64,000 bases of DNA from Methylomicrobium sp035916875. GTDB taxonomy: Bacteria > Pseudomonadota > Gammaproteobacteria > Methylococcales > Methylomonadaceae. Below are positions 53,186 through 61,729 of this stretch, piece by piece. A program made the translations under genes and the position numbers. The notes beneath the pieces are model-generated. The model was given only the letters and a program-made list of their open reading frames with translations, made no database searches and was not told the DNA's origin. Numbering within the stretch: position 1 is the stretch's first letter; each line of letters starts with the position of its first letter. The stretch spans positions 11,439 to 75,438 of the forward strand of contig NZ_JAXUHN010000089.1 of assembly GCF_035916875.1 (NCBI RefSeq), given 5' to 3'.

Positions 53186-53230
53186 GTTGATAGGTAAGCC
53201 ACTAGTCAAACTAGTGGCTTACCTATCAAC
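53186..53230. repeat. Perfect 21-bp inverted repeat with 3-nt loop upstream of the oxidase gene
   Basis: The left arm starts GTTGATAGGTAAGCCACTAG (53186-53206) and its exact reverse complement follows at 53210-53230 with CAA between. No T run follows on either strand, so it is not a standard terminator. It lies about 130 bp upstream of the oxidase start and may form a very stable hairpin in the leader or be a binding site. Confidence 0.85.
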
Positions 53231-53412
53231 GAGTTATGCAAACTCATCATTAGCTATATGTTTTTACTTACAAGATTATCTAATGCCATAAAAAACCTAA
53301 GTCTGCCAAAGACCGACTTTTCAACACAATCTATTGGCAAATAGCTAACCGACAAAGATTGTTATTGATCTGAATCTGTAATTTGAATGTGGAGTTTTGA
53401 AGGCACAAAAAG

Positions 53413-53812
53413 TCAAATACTGTCAGAATCGACTAAAGTACAATTCATTCTTTGCAAATCCCACAACACATAAAGATCAACGCCCAATTCAAACTTAATA
53501 TGGTCCGGTAAATCGTCATCGAGAATAGCGGCCAGAATGTTCGGCACCAGGCAGGTAAAGTGGACCATCCGACTCTCGTAACTGTTATCGATTTTTCTCC
53601 CATTCGGCGATTTCCCTGAACGATCTGACCTCATCCGATTCCAGCAAGAGTAACTAGGACCCAGTGCCAATTGCAGCGGGGTTGCCATAGTATCCAATGC
53701 TTTTGGTTTTGCGGCTTACCTGGACAGAGTACCTTTTTACAAACATTGCGCCGTTGATTTGCATGGGCATAAATAAGGTTGAAATGTCGGCTAAATAAAT
53801 CACCGTAGACAT
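53413..53812 (-). pseudogene. Interrupted small gene (in-frame stop and frameshift)
   Basis: An ATG at 53812 has AGGAG 6 bases upstream and opens MSTVIYLADISTLFMPMQIN. The frame meets TAG after about 52 codons, and beyond this stop the same frame continues sensibly (LLLLESDEVRSFREIAEWEK). A frameshift then joins it to the end of an overlapping frame, MVHFTCLVPNILAAILDDDL through FELGVDLYVLWDLQRMN. Together these suggest a formerly about 130-aa protein. Alternatively the first part is a real 52-aa protein. No family is recognised. Confidence 0.4.
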
Positions 53813-54047
53813 ATTCACTCCTGATGATCCAATCATCATTTTCAAATAACTACACAATTTTCTCGTCGGCGTGTCAACCTTATTTAGCACAAATCGAATA
53901 ACTTTCCTAACAATGAATAGGAGACTTTTCTAATCCAAAAATAAAATAGACATTCAAATATAGAAAGAAGCCTAAAAGCCTCGTCTTTCCCCGCTTGCTT
54001 TTTTCCATTTCTCCGTAAAATCCTAGAGAAACCACCTAAATTTCTCC

Positions 54048-56003
54048 ATGAGCGCAGCGAAAACTACATCATCACAAACACTAAATCTTGGACGCCTAAA
54101 GTCCTTGGGTATCACCTCGCCCGAATTTGCTCCCTTTTTGCTACCAAGAAAATACCTTGACTTGCGATTGAAACAGCTAAAAACTGATTTTGCCGATTTG
54201 CCTGATGGTGAGAAATGCATTCTGTACGGCGAACTGACCGAGATCGTGGTTCATCGCAATTCCGTTCCATCCAGAACCGTTGCAAAACTAGTTGATGTTG
54301 TCGGTAACGAAGTCAGTGCGACCTTTTTTGGTGATCCAAGAACCTATGCTTCCGATCTTCAGGATCATCTCTACTGCAAAATTTGTCTGTCCGGAACCAT
54401 TAGCTATTACAAACAATTTGCTCAACTCAGAAATCCGTCTGTTATCAGTTCCGATTATGTGGGGTACGTTGTGCCTGTTTACCCAGGCAAAGCGCGAGTG
54501 ATCTCGCCTGAAACCGTTTTTGAGCATTTACAGCTTTCGTTATTGCCTCCTACCGTTCCAATGGCAGCGCAATGGTTGAGACAAAAACTGAGATGGTCAT
54601 CTGAAACGGAAGCAGAACGATTGTCAGCAATACCAGGCTTGGCCAACCATCCGAGTTTCGAGAGGCTTCTAAACGTCATACATTTTCCTGAAACGATTCG
54701 TGATGGACTGCTTGCGATTAAGATGCTGAAACTGATCGCTACGTTCGATGTGATATCCGGTGCTCGTGCTGAAACGTATCGAGAACGAAACCTTCGCTCA
54801 TCGATTCACATTCCTCACGAATCCCTTGATCACTTGCTTTCCGAAACGGAATTGAAGCCCACCGACGAACAACGGGATGTCATTCAAGAAATCTGCGCGG
54901 ACATTGAATCGGATATGCCAATGCTAAGGCTTCTATCGGCTGATGTGGGATTTGGCAAAACCTATGTTGCAGCCGCCGCCGGCGCCGCAGTGGTTCGAAA
55001 TGGTGGTACCGTGGTATGGCTGTGCCCAAACCAGCCGCTGGCTGTTCAAACGAGAGACAACATTGCAAGCTGGTGGCCTGATTTGGAACCGGGCCTTGTT
55101 GTTGGTGATTCCAACGAGACACCGAACTCCAAATTCTTGATCGGAACCACAGCACTACATCACCGGCTGCCCAAGAATTTCCATCCGGATTTACTGGTGA
55201 TCGACGAATCGCAAAAGTTCGGGACTTTGCAAAAAGATCAGCTCGCAGGTCCCGACACCAACATCCTCAATGCAACCGCCACCTGTATTCCACGCACTGC
55301 AGCTTTGCTGGAATGGGGCGGCATGGCGGTTTCAAGACTGACCAAGGCCCATGTCCAGAAAGAAATCAAGACAAGGTTGGTTTCGCCTAAACACCGAGAA
55401 GCTTTGTTTGAGTCCATCAAGCGTAGCGTCCTTGCAGGACATCAGGCGCTGATTATCTATCCACTGGCTGAATCCAAAGAAGAAGCAGCGATTGACAGAA
55501 AATCCGCCGAAGGTGCCTACGAACTTTGGAATCGCCATTTTCCTGGACGGGTTAGATACATGCACGGCAAATTGAAGGACGAAGAAAAGCTGGCTGCGAT
55601 CGCGGCCATGCGAAACGATGATGCCGACATTCTCATCAGTACCATTGCCGTTGAGACAGGAATCGACTTACCTCGCCTCCGCCATGTCGCCGTGGTTCAT
55701 CCGGAGCGATTGGGATTAAATACCTTGCACCAAATCCGCGGCAGGGTTGCACGTCGGGGTGGTATTGGTCGATGTGACTTATTCCTGCCCAAAGAAGTGG
55801 GTGAAGATTCCATGAAGCGCCTCGAAATCCTCGTTAAATGCTCAGACGGATTTGATGTGGCCACTGAAAACATGAAGCTCCAAGGTTTTGGCGATTTGGG
55901 TACCGATGGTACTGCTCAATCTGGACGATCCTTGAGCTTCATTCCTGGCCACAAACTCGACCGTAAAGAGGTTGAGTGGGTGGCTGAAAGATGGATTTTC
56001 TGA
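54048..56003 (+). CDS. RecG-like superfamily 2 DNA helicase
   Basis: 651 aa. An OB-fold wedge-like part is at about 50-160. Motif I reads SADVGFGKTYVAAAAG (RecG: GDVGSGKT), motif II DLLVIDESQKFG (RecG: DEQHRFG), motif III NATATCIPRTAAL (RecG: TATPIPRT), and motif VI GLNTLHQIRGRVARRGG. These match RecG variants, though Gly/Ser changes show divergence from the housekeeping enzyme. It would remodel forks or branched DNA. The genes at 56023 and 56263 follow on the same strand. Confidence 0.82.
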   Translation: MSAAKTTSSQTLNLGRLKSLGITSPEFAPFLLPRKYLDLRLKQLKTDFADLPDGEKCILYGELTEIVVHRNSVPSRTVAKLVDVVGNEVSATFFGDPRTYASDLQDHLYCKICLSGTISYYKQFAQLRNPSVISSDYVGYVVPVYPGKARVISPETVFEHLQLSLLPPTVPMAAQWLRQKLRWSSETEAERLSAIPGLANHPSFERLLNVIHFPETIRDGLLAIKMLKLIATFDVISGARAETYRERNLRSSIHIPHESLDHLLSETELKPTDEQRDVIQEICADIESDMPMLRLLSADVGFGKTYVAAAAGAAVVRNGGTVVWLCPNQPLAVQTRDNIASWWPDLEPGLVVGDSNETPNSKFLIGTTALHHRLPKNFHPDLLVIDESQKFGTLQKDQLAGPDTNILNATATCIPRTAALLEWGGMAVSRLTKAHVQKEIKTRLVSPKHREALFESIKRSVLAGHQALIIYPLAESKEEAAIDRKSAEGAYELWNRHFPGRVRYMHGKLKDEEKLAAIAAMRNDDADILISTIAVETGIDLPRLRHVAVVHPERLGLNTLHQIRGRVARRGGIGRCDLFLPKEVGEDSMKRLEILVKCSDGFDVATENMKLQGFGDLGTDGTAQSGRSLSFIPGHKLDRKEVEWVAERWIF

Positions 56004-56022
56004 TTGTTGTTCCGGATTACGC

Positions 56023-56262
56023 ATGAGTTATTCAACCGGGCCTTTCACTGTTGATGAGCTTGGGCCGATCCAAACCATGTTGGTCAAAGTGCTGGTTGCT
56101 GCAGCCGCCGGGGAGATCGACCTCAATCGCCTGGCCAAGGAAGAATTGGCTGCAAGAGGACTTGATGCTTCTGGTGTTTGGGTTGGTTTTGAACGTGCTC
56201 AAACGATTCTCAATAAAGAATCTTCAGTCGCAATAACCATACATTCAAATGAGAAACCTTAA
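56023..56262 (+). CDS. Small hypothetical protein
   Basis: 79 aa from the ATG at 56023, since the longer frame would overlap the helicase gene. The protein is helical and acidic (MSYSTGPFTVDELGPIQTML, EIDLNRLAKEELAARG). No motif is recognised. It lies 19 bp after the RecG-like gene and directly abuts the next gene, so it is part of the same transcript. Confidence 0.5.
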   Translation: MSYSTGPFTVDELGPIQTMLVKVLVAAAAGEIDLNRLAKEELAARGLDASGVWVGFERAQTILNKESSVAITIHSNEKP

Positions 56263-56952
56263 ATGAACATAGCTAAAGCAAGTGAACGAGATATAAACAT
56301 GGCGATCGATCTATGCGGCATACTGGACAGCATAGAAAGAGGATTTATGCCAGTTGCAGCTACTGAAAATGGTGATAACGAAGACACTGAATTCGATCGT
56401 GATAACCCGGACGATTGCCGAGTAGCGTTAAACCTAATCATCGATACATTACAGGTCGGCTGCATTGGCCGAGTCATTTGGGGAATGGCCGCGCTGGTAA
56501 ATCCGGAATCAAAATTGCTTGATCCTGGAGCCGACATTATCAAACTACACCCGTCTTTGTCCAATCGCCAACAACGCCAGGCAGAAATCCTGCAATGGGC
56601 CAACGCCACGTTCGGAAAAGCAACAGCAAGCAACACAGGAGAGCGTATTCGCCGTTTTGCCGAAGAATCCATTGAACTGGTTCAGGCTGCTGGATTGGAC
56701 AAACAATCCCTTCACGACATCATCGATCATGTCTACGACAAACCGGCCGGGAATATTGCGCAGGAAGTTGGTCAAGTCGGTGTTTCCCTTCTGGGATTGT
56801 CAGAGCATTTGGGGATTCTGGCAGATGACGAAGAGCGCAAGGAATTTCAGAGAATTTCTTCGCTTCCGTCTGAGCATTGGCTGGCTCGTCAAAATGCCAA
56901 GGCAGATAAGGGACTGGCATTGCCTTCAACGGCAAAAGAACCTTCAAACTGA
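56263..56952 (+). CDS. MazG-like nucleotide pyrophosphohydrolase domain protein
   Basis: 229 aa. Residues about 125-190 resemble the all-alpha NTP-PPase (MazG) fold: ERIRRFAEESIELVQAAGLD has the EExxE-like metal-binding pattern, followed by DKPAGNIAQEVGQVGVSLLG with a second Glu. The N-terminal half is a separate helical region. Such enzymes cleave NTPs to NMPs and PPi. The gene follows the RecG-like and small genes without a gap, which suggests a shared function in DNA repair or defence. The domain match is by pattern only. Confidence 0.6.
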   Translation: MNIAKASERDINMAIDLCGILDSIERGFMPVAATENGDNEDTEFDRDNPDDCRVALNLIIDTLQVGCIGRVIWGMAALVNPESKLLDPGADIIKLHPSLSNRQQRQAEILQWANATFGKATASNTGERIRRFAEESIELVQAAGLDKQSLHDIIDHVYDKPAGNIAQEVGQVGVSLLGLSEHLGILADDEERKEFQRISSLPSEHWLARQNAKADKGLALPSTAKEPSN

Positions 56953-56967
56953 ATGGAGTATATGTCG

Positions 56968-57294
56968 ATGTCGATCAAGCCAAAAATATTTATATTACTG
57001 TTTTTTATGATGGCTTCCGCAAGATTATGCGCAGATGACGCCGAGTACAGCGATGAATTGGAAAACCATCAAAGAAATGGATTTTTTGGTATCAGCGACA
57101 GACCGTCAGCGCCCCAAAACCAAAGAAACGATAGCCGGCAAGATTATCTGAATAGCTACGACCCAAATTCCATGGCGAACTTCCTGATACCCATACAACC
57201 ACAACCTGACGCTCAACAACCTGTTTTGGTCGACGAAAACTTCATTTACGAAAATGCCATTGACGAATATTTGCTTTATGGGGTGGATGAGTAA
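56968..57294 (+). CDS. Small secreted protein of unknown function
   Basis: 108 aa from the third in-frame ATG, which has GGAG 9 bases upstream. A signal peptide is clear (MSIKPKIFILLFFMMASARL, then CADDAEY). The mature part is acidic and rich in Asn, Gln and Pro, without recognised motifs. Starts at 56953 or 56962 would only add residues before the signal peptide. It follows the MazG-like gene. Confidence 0.5.
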   Translation: MSIKPKIFILLFFMMASARLCADDAEYSDELENHQRNGFFGISDRPSAPQNQRNDSRQDYLNSYDPNSMANFLIPIQPQPDAQQPVLVDENFIYENAIDEYLLYGVDE

Positions 57295-57335
57295 CTTCTG
57301 ATACCCGATGTGCGGTGGCGGCAGTTGCAATGATG

Positions 57336-57782
57336 TCAAAACCCTTCTTCGTCCCAAAAATCAGAGCACGGACCAAGACATTCAAATGACTCAATCTCTG
57401 TTGTTGAGATCATGATAGTAGGCGGAGATTCCAGCAGGGCTTCTTGAACATGAACCGCTCGAACAGCAGCTGTAAAATTAATTCTGAAAATTTTTGGTTC
57501 ACACTCGTTAAACAGATACTTCGCGCAATCGCCTTCTTCAGCGGTTTCTTCCAAGCTTTCGTAACAGAAAACGACACCTGGATTATGAGTTGCCTTGTGA
57601 TTTTCAACTGGACTCTGTGTGCAGTCGAGATCCAGAGTTAATGGCGCACCTAAAAATCCATTGGCGAGAATTCCTTCAGAATGCCGACTGTAGTGGTAGG
57701 CGACGCCAGGACCAAGAATCTCGATATCCTGAAAGGTTGATACGTTCTCTTGGATGTATTTGGCTATATCTGTTGCTATCAT
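57336..57782 (-). CDS. Possible ADP-ribosyltransferase-fold protein
   Basis: 148 aa. The pattern GVAYHYSRHSEGILANGFLG near residue 25 resembles the His/Tyr opening strand and helix of ART-fold enzymes such as DarT-like toxins. HNPGVVFCYESLEE in the middle and IFRINFTAAVRAVHVQEALL followed by a terminal Glu-rich part (PPTIMISTTEIESFECLGPC) would give the last strands with a Glu. No sequence identity to a named family was established. It ends the minus-strand transcript that begins at the ThiF gene. A toxin or defence role is a guess. Confidence 0.4.
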   Translation of the reverse strand: MIATDIAKYIQENVSTFQDIEILGPGVAYHYSRHSEGILANGFLGAPLTLDLDCTQSPVENHKATHNPGVVFCYESLEETAEEGDCAKYLFNECEPKIFRINFTAAVRAVHVQEALLESPPTIMISTTEIESFECLGPCSDFWDEEGF

Positions 57783-57785
57783 TTG

Positions 57786-58625
57786 CTAAAAATTTTGGCT
57801 GTATAATGGATTACATTGTACCCATTCTTTAATCCGGAGAATTGTGGCGCCGCCCTTGGCCAAATTAAAAACAGGGATTCCAAAACGATCCGCCAAGTCG
57901 ATTGCCTGACCAGTACCACCGGTACCACGGCTGCGTTGATTAGATTTTTCGGCACCGTCAGGCGTCCAGCACACAACAAAGTCAGCAGGGCTGCGCATAT
58001 CGACGCCAAGTATTTGGTGGCTGTTCCTTGCCATCAGCTTTTGTGCCCCAGGCTTAAGATACTGCCATCCGTCATGGATAATTTCTGCCACCCTGAACGC
58101 TTCCGACGATGGCGAAGTGAATTCACTGTCACGGCTATTGTACCCTTCCCATGGAAGGAATATTTGCTTGTTTTTAGCGCCATCTTCGAATGCGGAATCT
58201 GCCCCATCTGCTCCACCGCTTCTTAATACGAAGCCCAACTCATTCAGACGCCTTGCCAACTTGGCCATGATTGCCCGCACATCTTCTGGTGTATTTCTTG
58301 ACCCAATCCCGGCGTAGTAAACCGATCTCTGATGCCGCATTGTTTTTATCCGTTCCCGCCAGACACGCTCAATTATTTCCCCGTGACAAGGGGCCGGCCG
58401 GCAGTAGCATGCCAATGAGCTTTGTTCAGAAAGCTCGCGCAGCTTCAGCAGGATGATGGGATTTTTCTGGTCGATTTCTTTGTTGAGATACAGTTCATAA
58501 GCCTTCAGCACTTCATCCCTGCTACCTGATTCGCCGATCGCATAAGGATTTCCTAGGTGTGATCCGCGGCCAATATAGATGGCATCGGCCGGAACTCTGT
58601 CAATTTTCTTGTTGAAAATTTGCAT
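57786..58625 (-). CDS. DUF4326 and SLOG domain fusion protein
   Basis: 279 aa. Residues about 1-95 match DUF4326: VPADAIYIGRGSHLGNPYAI and LACYCRPAPCHGEIIERVW with the Cys/His pair. Residues about 100-275 form a Rossmann-like SLOG (DprA/LOG-type) domain: YYAGIGSRNTPEDVRAIMAK, LRSGGADGADSAFEDGA and RGTGGTGQAIDLADRFGIPV. SLOG domains bind nucleotide-derived ligands, and some serve as sensors in bacterial conflict systems. The fusion is phage- and element-associated. Only 3 bp separate it from the ART-like gene. Ligand unknown. Confidence 0.72.
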   Translation of the reverse strand: MQIFNKKIDRVPADAIYIGRGSHLGNPYAIGESGSRDEVLKAYELYLNKEIDQKNPIILLKLRELSEQSSLACYCRPAPCHGEIIERVWRERIKTMRHQRSVYYAGIGSRNTPEDVRAIMAKLARRLNELGFVLRSGGADGADSAFEDGAKNKQIFLPWEGYNSRDSEFTSPSSEAFRVAEIIHDGWQYLKPGAQKLMARNSHQILGVDMRSPADFVVCWTPDGAEKSNQRSRGTGGTGQAIDLADRFGIPVFNLAKGGATILRIKEWVQCNPLYSQNF

Positions 58626-58631
58626 CAAGCA

Positions 58632-59972
58632 CTACTTCATTGATCGAACAATCGACTTTTCCAACAAGTGCTGGATCAAGAAAATGACAACCCCGGTACC
58701 GACGCCCAGCACCGTCAAGAGCAAGAAAAAGTCGGTATGACTCATGCTGGAGTAAAAAGTCCCGATATATCCCGCCAAATAATTCCCAAAGAATGTAGAC
58801 AAAAACCATAATCCCATCACCGTGCTGACCGCTTTTGCCGGTGAAACCTTTGTGACCAGGGAAAGACCGACTGGCGACAAATACAGCTCCCCAATCGTAT
58901 AGATCAGTGTGCAGAGAGCCAGCCACAGAAAGCTGATTTTCTCTTTCGATTCCAATCCAGTAATGGCGACAATTAATACAAGAAACGATGCACCCAGCAT
59001 CATGGCACCGAAAGCCATCTTGCGAATGCTGGAATCTCCATTGGCTTTGTCAGTGCGTTTCGCCGACATGCCTCCTATCAGCGGAGCCAACAGGAAAATA
59101 AAAGCCGGATTCAACGATTGAAACCAGGTCGACGGCATTTCCCAGCCGAATATATCCCAGTCGGCCCGTTGGTCAGCGAATAATTGAAGGGTGTTACCCT
59201 GTTGCTCGTATACCGCCCAAAATACGATATTGACGACTGCCAGGACCATCAACCCTCCAATCGCTCGCCATTCCTCTTTGGTCAGGGGATCAGACTCCAT
59301 TTCCATCCTGTGACTTTGGGAAAATCGATCATCAGCCAAGTATTTTTGGCCGGCCAGGTAAATGATTAACCCGATCACCATCCCGACCCCAGCAGCACCA
59401 AAGCCATAATGCCATCCATAACGCTGACCAAGCGTTCCGCATACTAGCGGCGCAAAAAATGCCCCAAGATTGATGCCCATGTAGAAAATTGTGAATGCGC
59501 CATCTCGACGCGGATCGCCGATAGAATAGAGATTGCCTACTTGAGTGGATATGTTGGGCTTGAAGCACCCGTTGCCCAGGATCAATAGCATCAGGGCAAT
59601 CAGAAAGTATGCTTCGAACGCCATCATGAAATGCCCGACTGCCATCAGCACGCCGCCGATCACCACGGTCTTGCGCTGCCCTAGAAACCGATCCGCGATA
59701 ATACCGCCGAACAATGGCGTGAAATAGACGAAACCGGTATAGAGCCCGTAAATTTGCGAAGCTAACGGCTGTATAGCCAGAGGTCCGAAAATCCACTCCA
59801 AGGCTACCTGCAGCGAATTAAATCCGACGATATCGGCTCCGGATTGCGCCGCATGGATAAGATACTGGGTCATATAGAGCACAAGCAGTGCCCGCATGCC
59901 GTAAAACGAAAATCGCTCCCACATTTCGGTAAGAAATAGTATGAACAGGCCGATGGGGTGGCCAAATAGCAT
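58632..59972 (-). CDS. POT/PTR family proton-dependent oligopeptide transporter
   Basis: 446 aa from the ATG; an in-frame TTG at 60008 would overlap the nuclease stop and cannot be excluded. The POT motif FLTEMWERFSFYGMRALLVL (ExxERFxYYG-like) is at the first helix and GGIIADRFLGQRKTVVIGG follows. About 12 to 14 hydrophobic helices are present. It imports di- and tripeptides with protons. It is unusual cargo on such an element and may be an acquired nutrient gene, perhaps linked to the amino acid oxidase. Confidence 0.9.
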   Translation of the reverse strand: MLFGHPIGLFILFLTEMWERFSFYGMRALLVLYMTQYLIHAAQSGADIVGFNSLQVALEWIFGPLAIQPLASQIYGLYTGFVYFTPLFGGIIADRFLGQRKTVVIGGVLMAVGHFMMAFEAYFLIALMLLILGNGCFKPNISTQVGNLYSIGDPRRDGAFTIFYMGINLGAFFAPLVCGTLGQRYGWHYGFGAAGVGMVIGLIIYLAGQKYLADDRFSQSHRMEMESDPLTKEEWRAIGGLMVLAVVNIVFWAVYEQQGNTLQLFADQRADWDIFGWEMPSTWFQSLNPAFIFLLAPLIGGMSAKRTDKANGDSSIRKMAFGAMMLGASFLVLIVAITGLESKEKISFLWLALCTLIYTIGELYLSPVGLSLVTKVSPAKAVSTVMGLWFLSTFFGNYLAGYIGTFYSSMSHTDFFLLLTVLGVGTGVVIFLIQHLLEKSIVRSMK

Positions 59973-59995
59973 CCTTGTTTTCACTGTCGATGTGC

Positions 59996-60628
59996 TCAAT
60001 TTTTGCAAAGGCTTTCACAAGGCACACCATCACCATCTTTGTCCAAGGAAGAAACTCCACAGGCAAGATACTGCTTGGCTTCGTCACAAGACGTCATCTG
60101 TTTGCAGTATTTTTTGGAACCGCAAGTACCCGTGACTGCAGGTCCTGTTGTCGTGGTTGGTTTTGCACCCCCATGCCGGTATTCCCAAGGTGGTACCGGA
60201 TTAGGATCACTCCAAAGACCCGCTCTCGCTTGTCGCGCGTTATCCTCAATTTGAACTAACGTTTTGTCGTGAGCGTATTTTCGATACATCCAAGCCATGC
60301 CTCGTACCACTTGATTTTTATTGACATCAATTCCATCGGCGAAAACGGTTCCAACAACTCGCCCATACTTGTCCACGGTTTCTTTTTCGACGGATACCGA
60401 CTTATTGAAAACCATTTCCGCTAGTGATTGTCTCGATTTCTGCCCAAAAGCCTGGTCGCTTTCCGGGGCATCGATCTGTGCCAAGCGGATTTTCACTGTT
60501 TGGTTACCAGCGACAAGCAGCGTCAGAGTGTCGCTGTCATGAATGCCGACTACACGCCCTTCGATACGGCTTGCAGAATGGGCTATTCCGCTAAAAACTA
60601 TAAGAAACCACAGGATTGCTTTAAACAT
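59996..60628 (-). CDS. Secreted thermonuclease-like nuclease with excalibur domain
   Basis: 210 aa. A signal peptide (FKAILWFLIVFSGIAHSAS) precedes an SNase domain at about 20-145: RVVGIHDSDTLTLLVAGNQT, KIRLAQIDAPESDQAFGQKS, DKYGRVVGTVF with the expected Arg/Asp/Glu positions. The C-terminal about 45 residues have the excalibur calcium-binding pattern CGSKKYCKQMTSCDEAKQYL and DKDGDGVPCESLC. A periplasmic or secreted Ca2+ nuclease is likely. It is immediately adjacent to the ThiF gene. Confidence 0.88.
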   Translation of the reverse strand: MFKAILWFLIVFSGIAHSASRIEGRVVGIHDSDTLTLLVAGNQTVKIRLAQIDAPESDQAFGQKSRQSLAEMVFNKSVSVEKETVDKYGRVVGTVFADGIDVNKNQVVRGMAWMYRKYAHDKTLVQIEDNARQARAGLWSDPNPVPPWEYRHGGAKPTTTTGPAVTGTCGSKKYCKQMTSCDEAKQYLACGVSSLDKDGDGVPCESLCKN

Positions 60629-61393
60629 TTAAATTTTCTCCATACCTGAAAAAATATTAATCGGTGTCTGCGTTCCATTTCGAATATCGACGTAAGCCCC
60701 TTGGTGGTTTACTCCACCATGCCGCAATAACGACCAGATCAACTGCATAGCGACGTTTGCGATGGCACGGTTGATTGGCAAATCCTGATTGGCCAGCGCT
60801 TCTTCCATGCTGCATGACGGAGTATTGTTATCCACCATGCCATCCAGTTCAGGATGGAAATCGAATACTGAAGGCAGTTTGATTGAATTTTCGTTGGCAT
60901 GACCAAGCCTGCCTAAAATAACTTGTCCGGCATGCTCGCCATTGCCGGTGTCAAGCCATAGGCATCTTGTATATCGACTCGCTTGCTTCGCTAAATCAGC
61001 CCGGAATTGGGCAACATCGACACAGGTGATCAAAAGGTCATAATTCCATTGGCCACGTTCGGTATTGATATCGAACATACGAGGCATGGCCACCCAATCG
61101 CGTCCGTACAGGTAATTGATACGCTGGATGGAAACCAGCGCCTTATTATGTCCAAGATCGGCGGGATAGAAGGCTTGTCGGCCTATATTGGGTCTTTCGA
61201 CCATATCTTCGTCCCATGCTGTAACATGCAGCCCAGGATGACCAAGCTCTCGGATGGCGTAATCAATTCTGGCCAGACTGGTTAATACTTCAGAGCCGGT
61301 ACCCCCGACACCGATTAAACAGATTTCGACAGGCTTACGCAGCCAGTGGTCGGGAGTGCAGAATTTGAAGGGTTTGATGGAACTGGTTGTCAT
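60629..61393 (-). CDS. PRTRC system ThiF-family protein (orphan)
   Basis: 254-aa E1-like adenylation-fold protein. The nucleotide-binding Gly motif is EICLIGVGGTGSEVLTSLAR, then LGHPGLHVTAWDEDMVERPN and IGRQAFYPADLGHNKALVSI match the PRTRC ThiF family closely. DLLITCVDVAQFRADLA is the second ThiF motif. PRTRC genes normally come as a set (A to F, ParB, ThiF) on plasmids; no other PRTRC member is visible here. A CXXC zinc pair typical of ThiF/MoeB is not evident. A role in protein or small-molecule adenylation is inferred. Confidence 0.78.
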   Translation of the reverse strand: MTTSSIKPFKFCTPDHWLRKPVEICLIGVGGTGSEVLTSLARIDYAIRELGHPGLHVTAWDEDMVERPNIGRQAFYPADLGHNKALVSIQRINYLYGRDWVAMPRMFDINTERGQWNYDLLITCVDVAQFRADLAKQASRYTRCLWLDTGNGEHAGQVILGRLGHANENSIKLPSVFDFHPELDGMVDNNTPSCSMEEALANQDLPINRAIANVAMQLIWSLLRHGGVNHQGAYVDIRNGTQTPINIFSGMEKI

Positions 61394-61729
61394 GAATTAC
61401 CGATTAAAAGATCGTTTAGTTACCAATCTTTTAACACGGTCGATTGATCATGCAAGCCTTCCTTACCAGTCAATCAAAATATAGTGTGGTGGAATGGTTG
61501 GATTAACAGGGCACAATCCACCGAATTATTAAGGTTGTCGGTCGCCGATTAGCGGCTGTTGAACCAGAACCGCCTTTTATAGAAGTTTGTAGTGGATTGT
61601 ATCGGATAACAGTCTTTAAGATAATAACCGTAAATCATTCGGTATTGAAAGAAATACAGTTAGCCAATTTAAAGGTATCTGAATTGCAGCGCTAAAAGAC
61701 TGTACGAAGACTGCAAGCATTTTTGCTTT
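61394..61729. other. Intergenic stretch without features
   Basis: 336 bp between the ThiF gene and the OLD-family gene, both on the minus strand. No ORF, RNA gene or strong repeat was seen. It probably contains the promoter of the ThiF-nuclease-POT-DUF4326 transcript. Confidence 0.4.

Noticed and set aside
53060..53209. N-terminal extension of the oxidase gene to a TTG at 53209
   Set aside because: The TTG lies in the loop of the 21-bp palindrome, the extra 50 residues are not LodA-like, and the ATG at 53059 has a suitable ribosome binding site.
53186..53230. Rho-independent terminator
   Set aside because: The stem is very strong but no T run follows on either strand.
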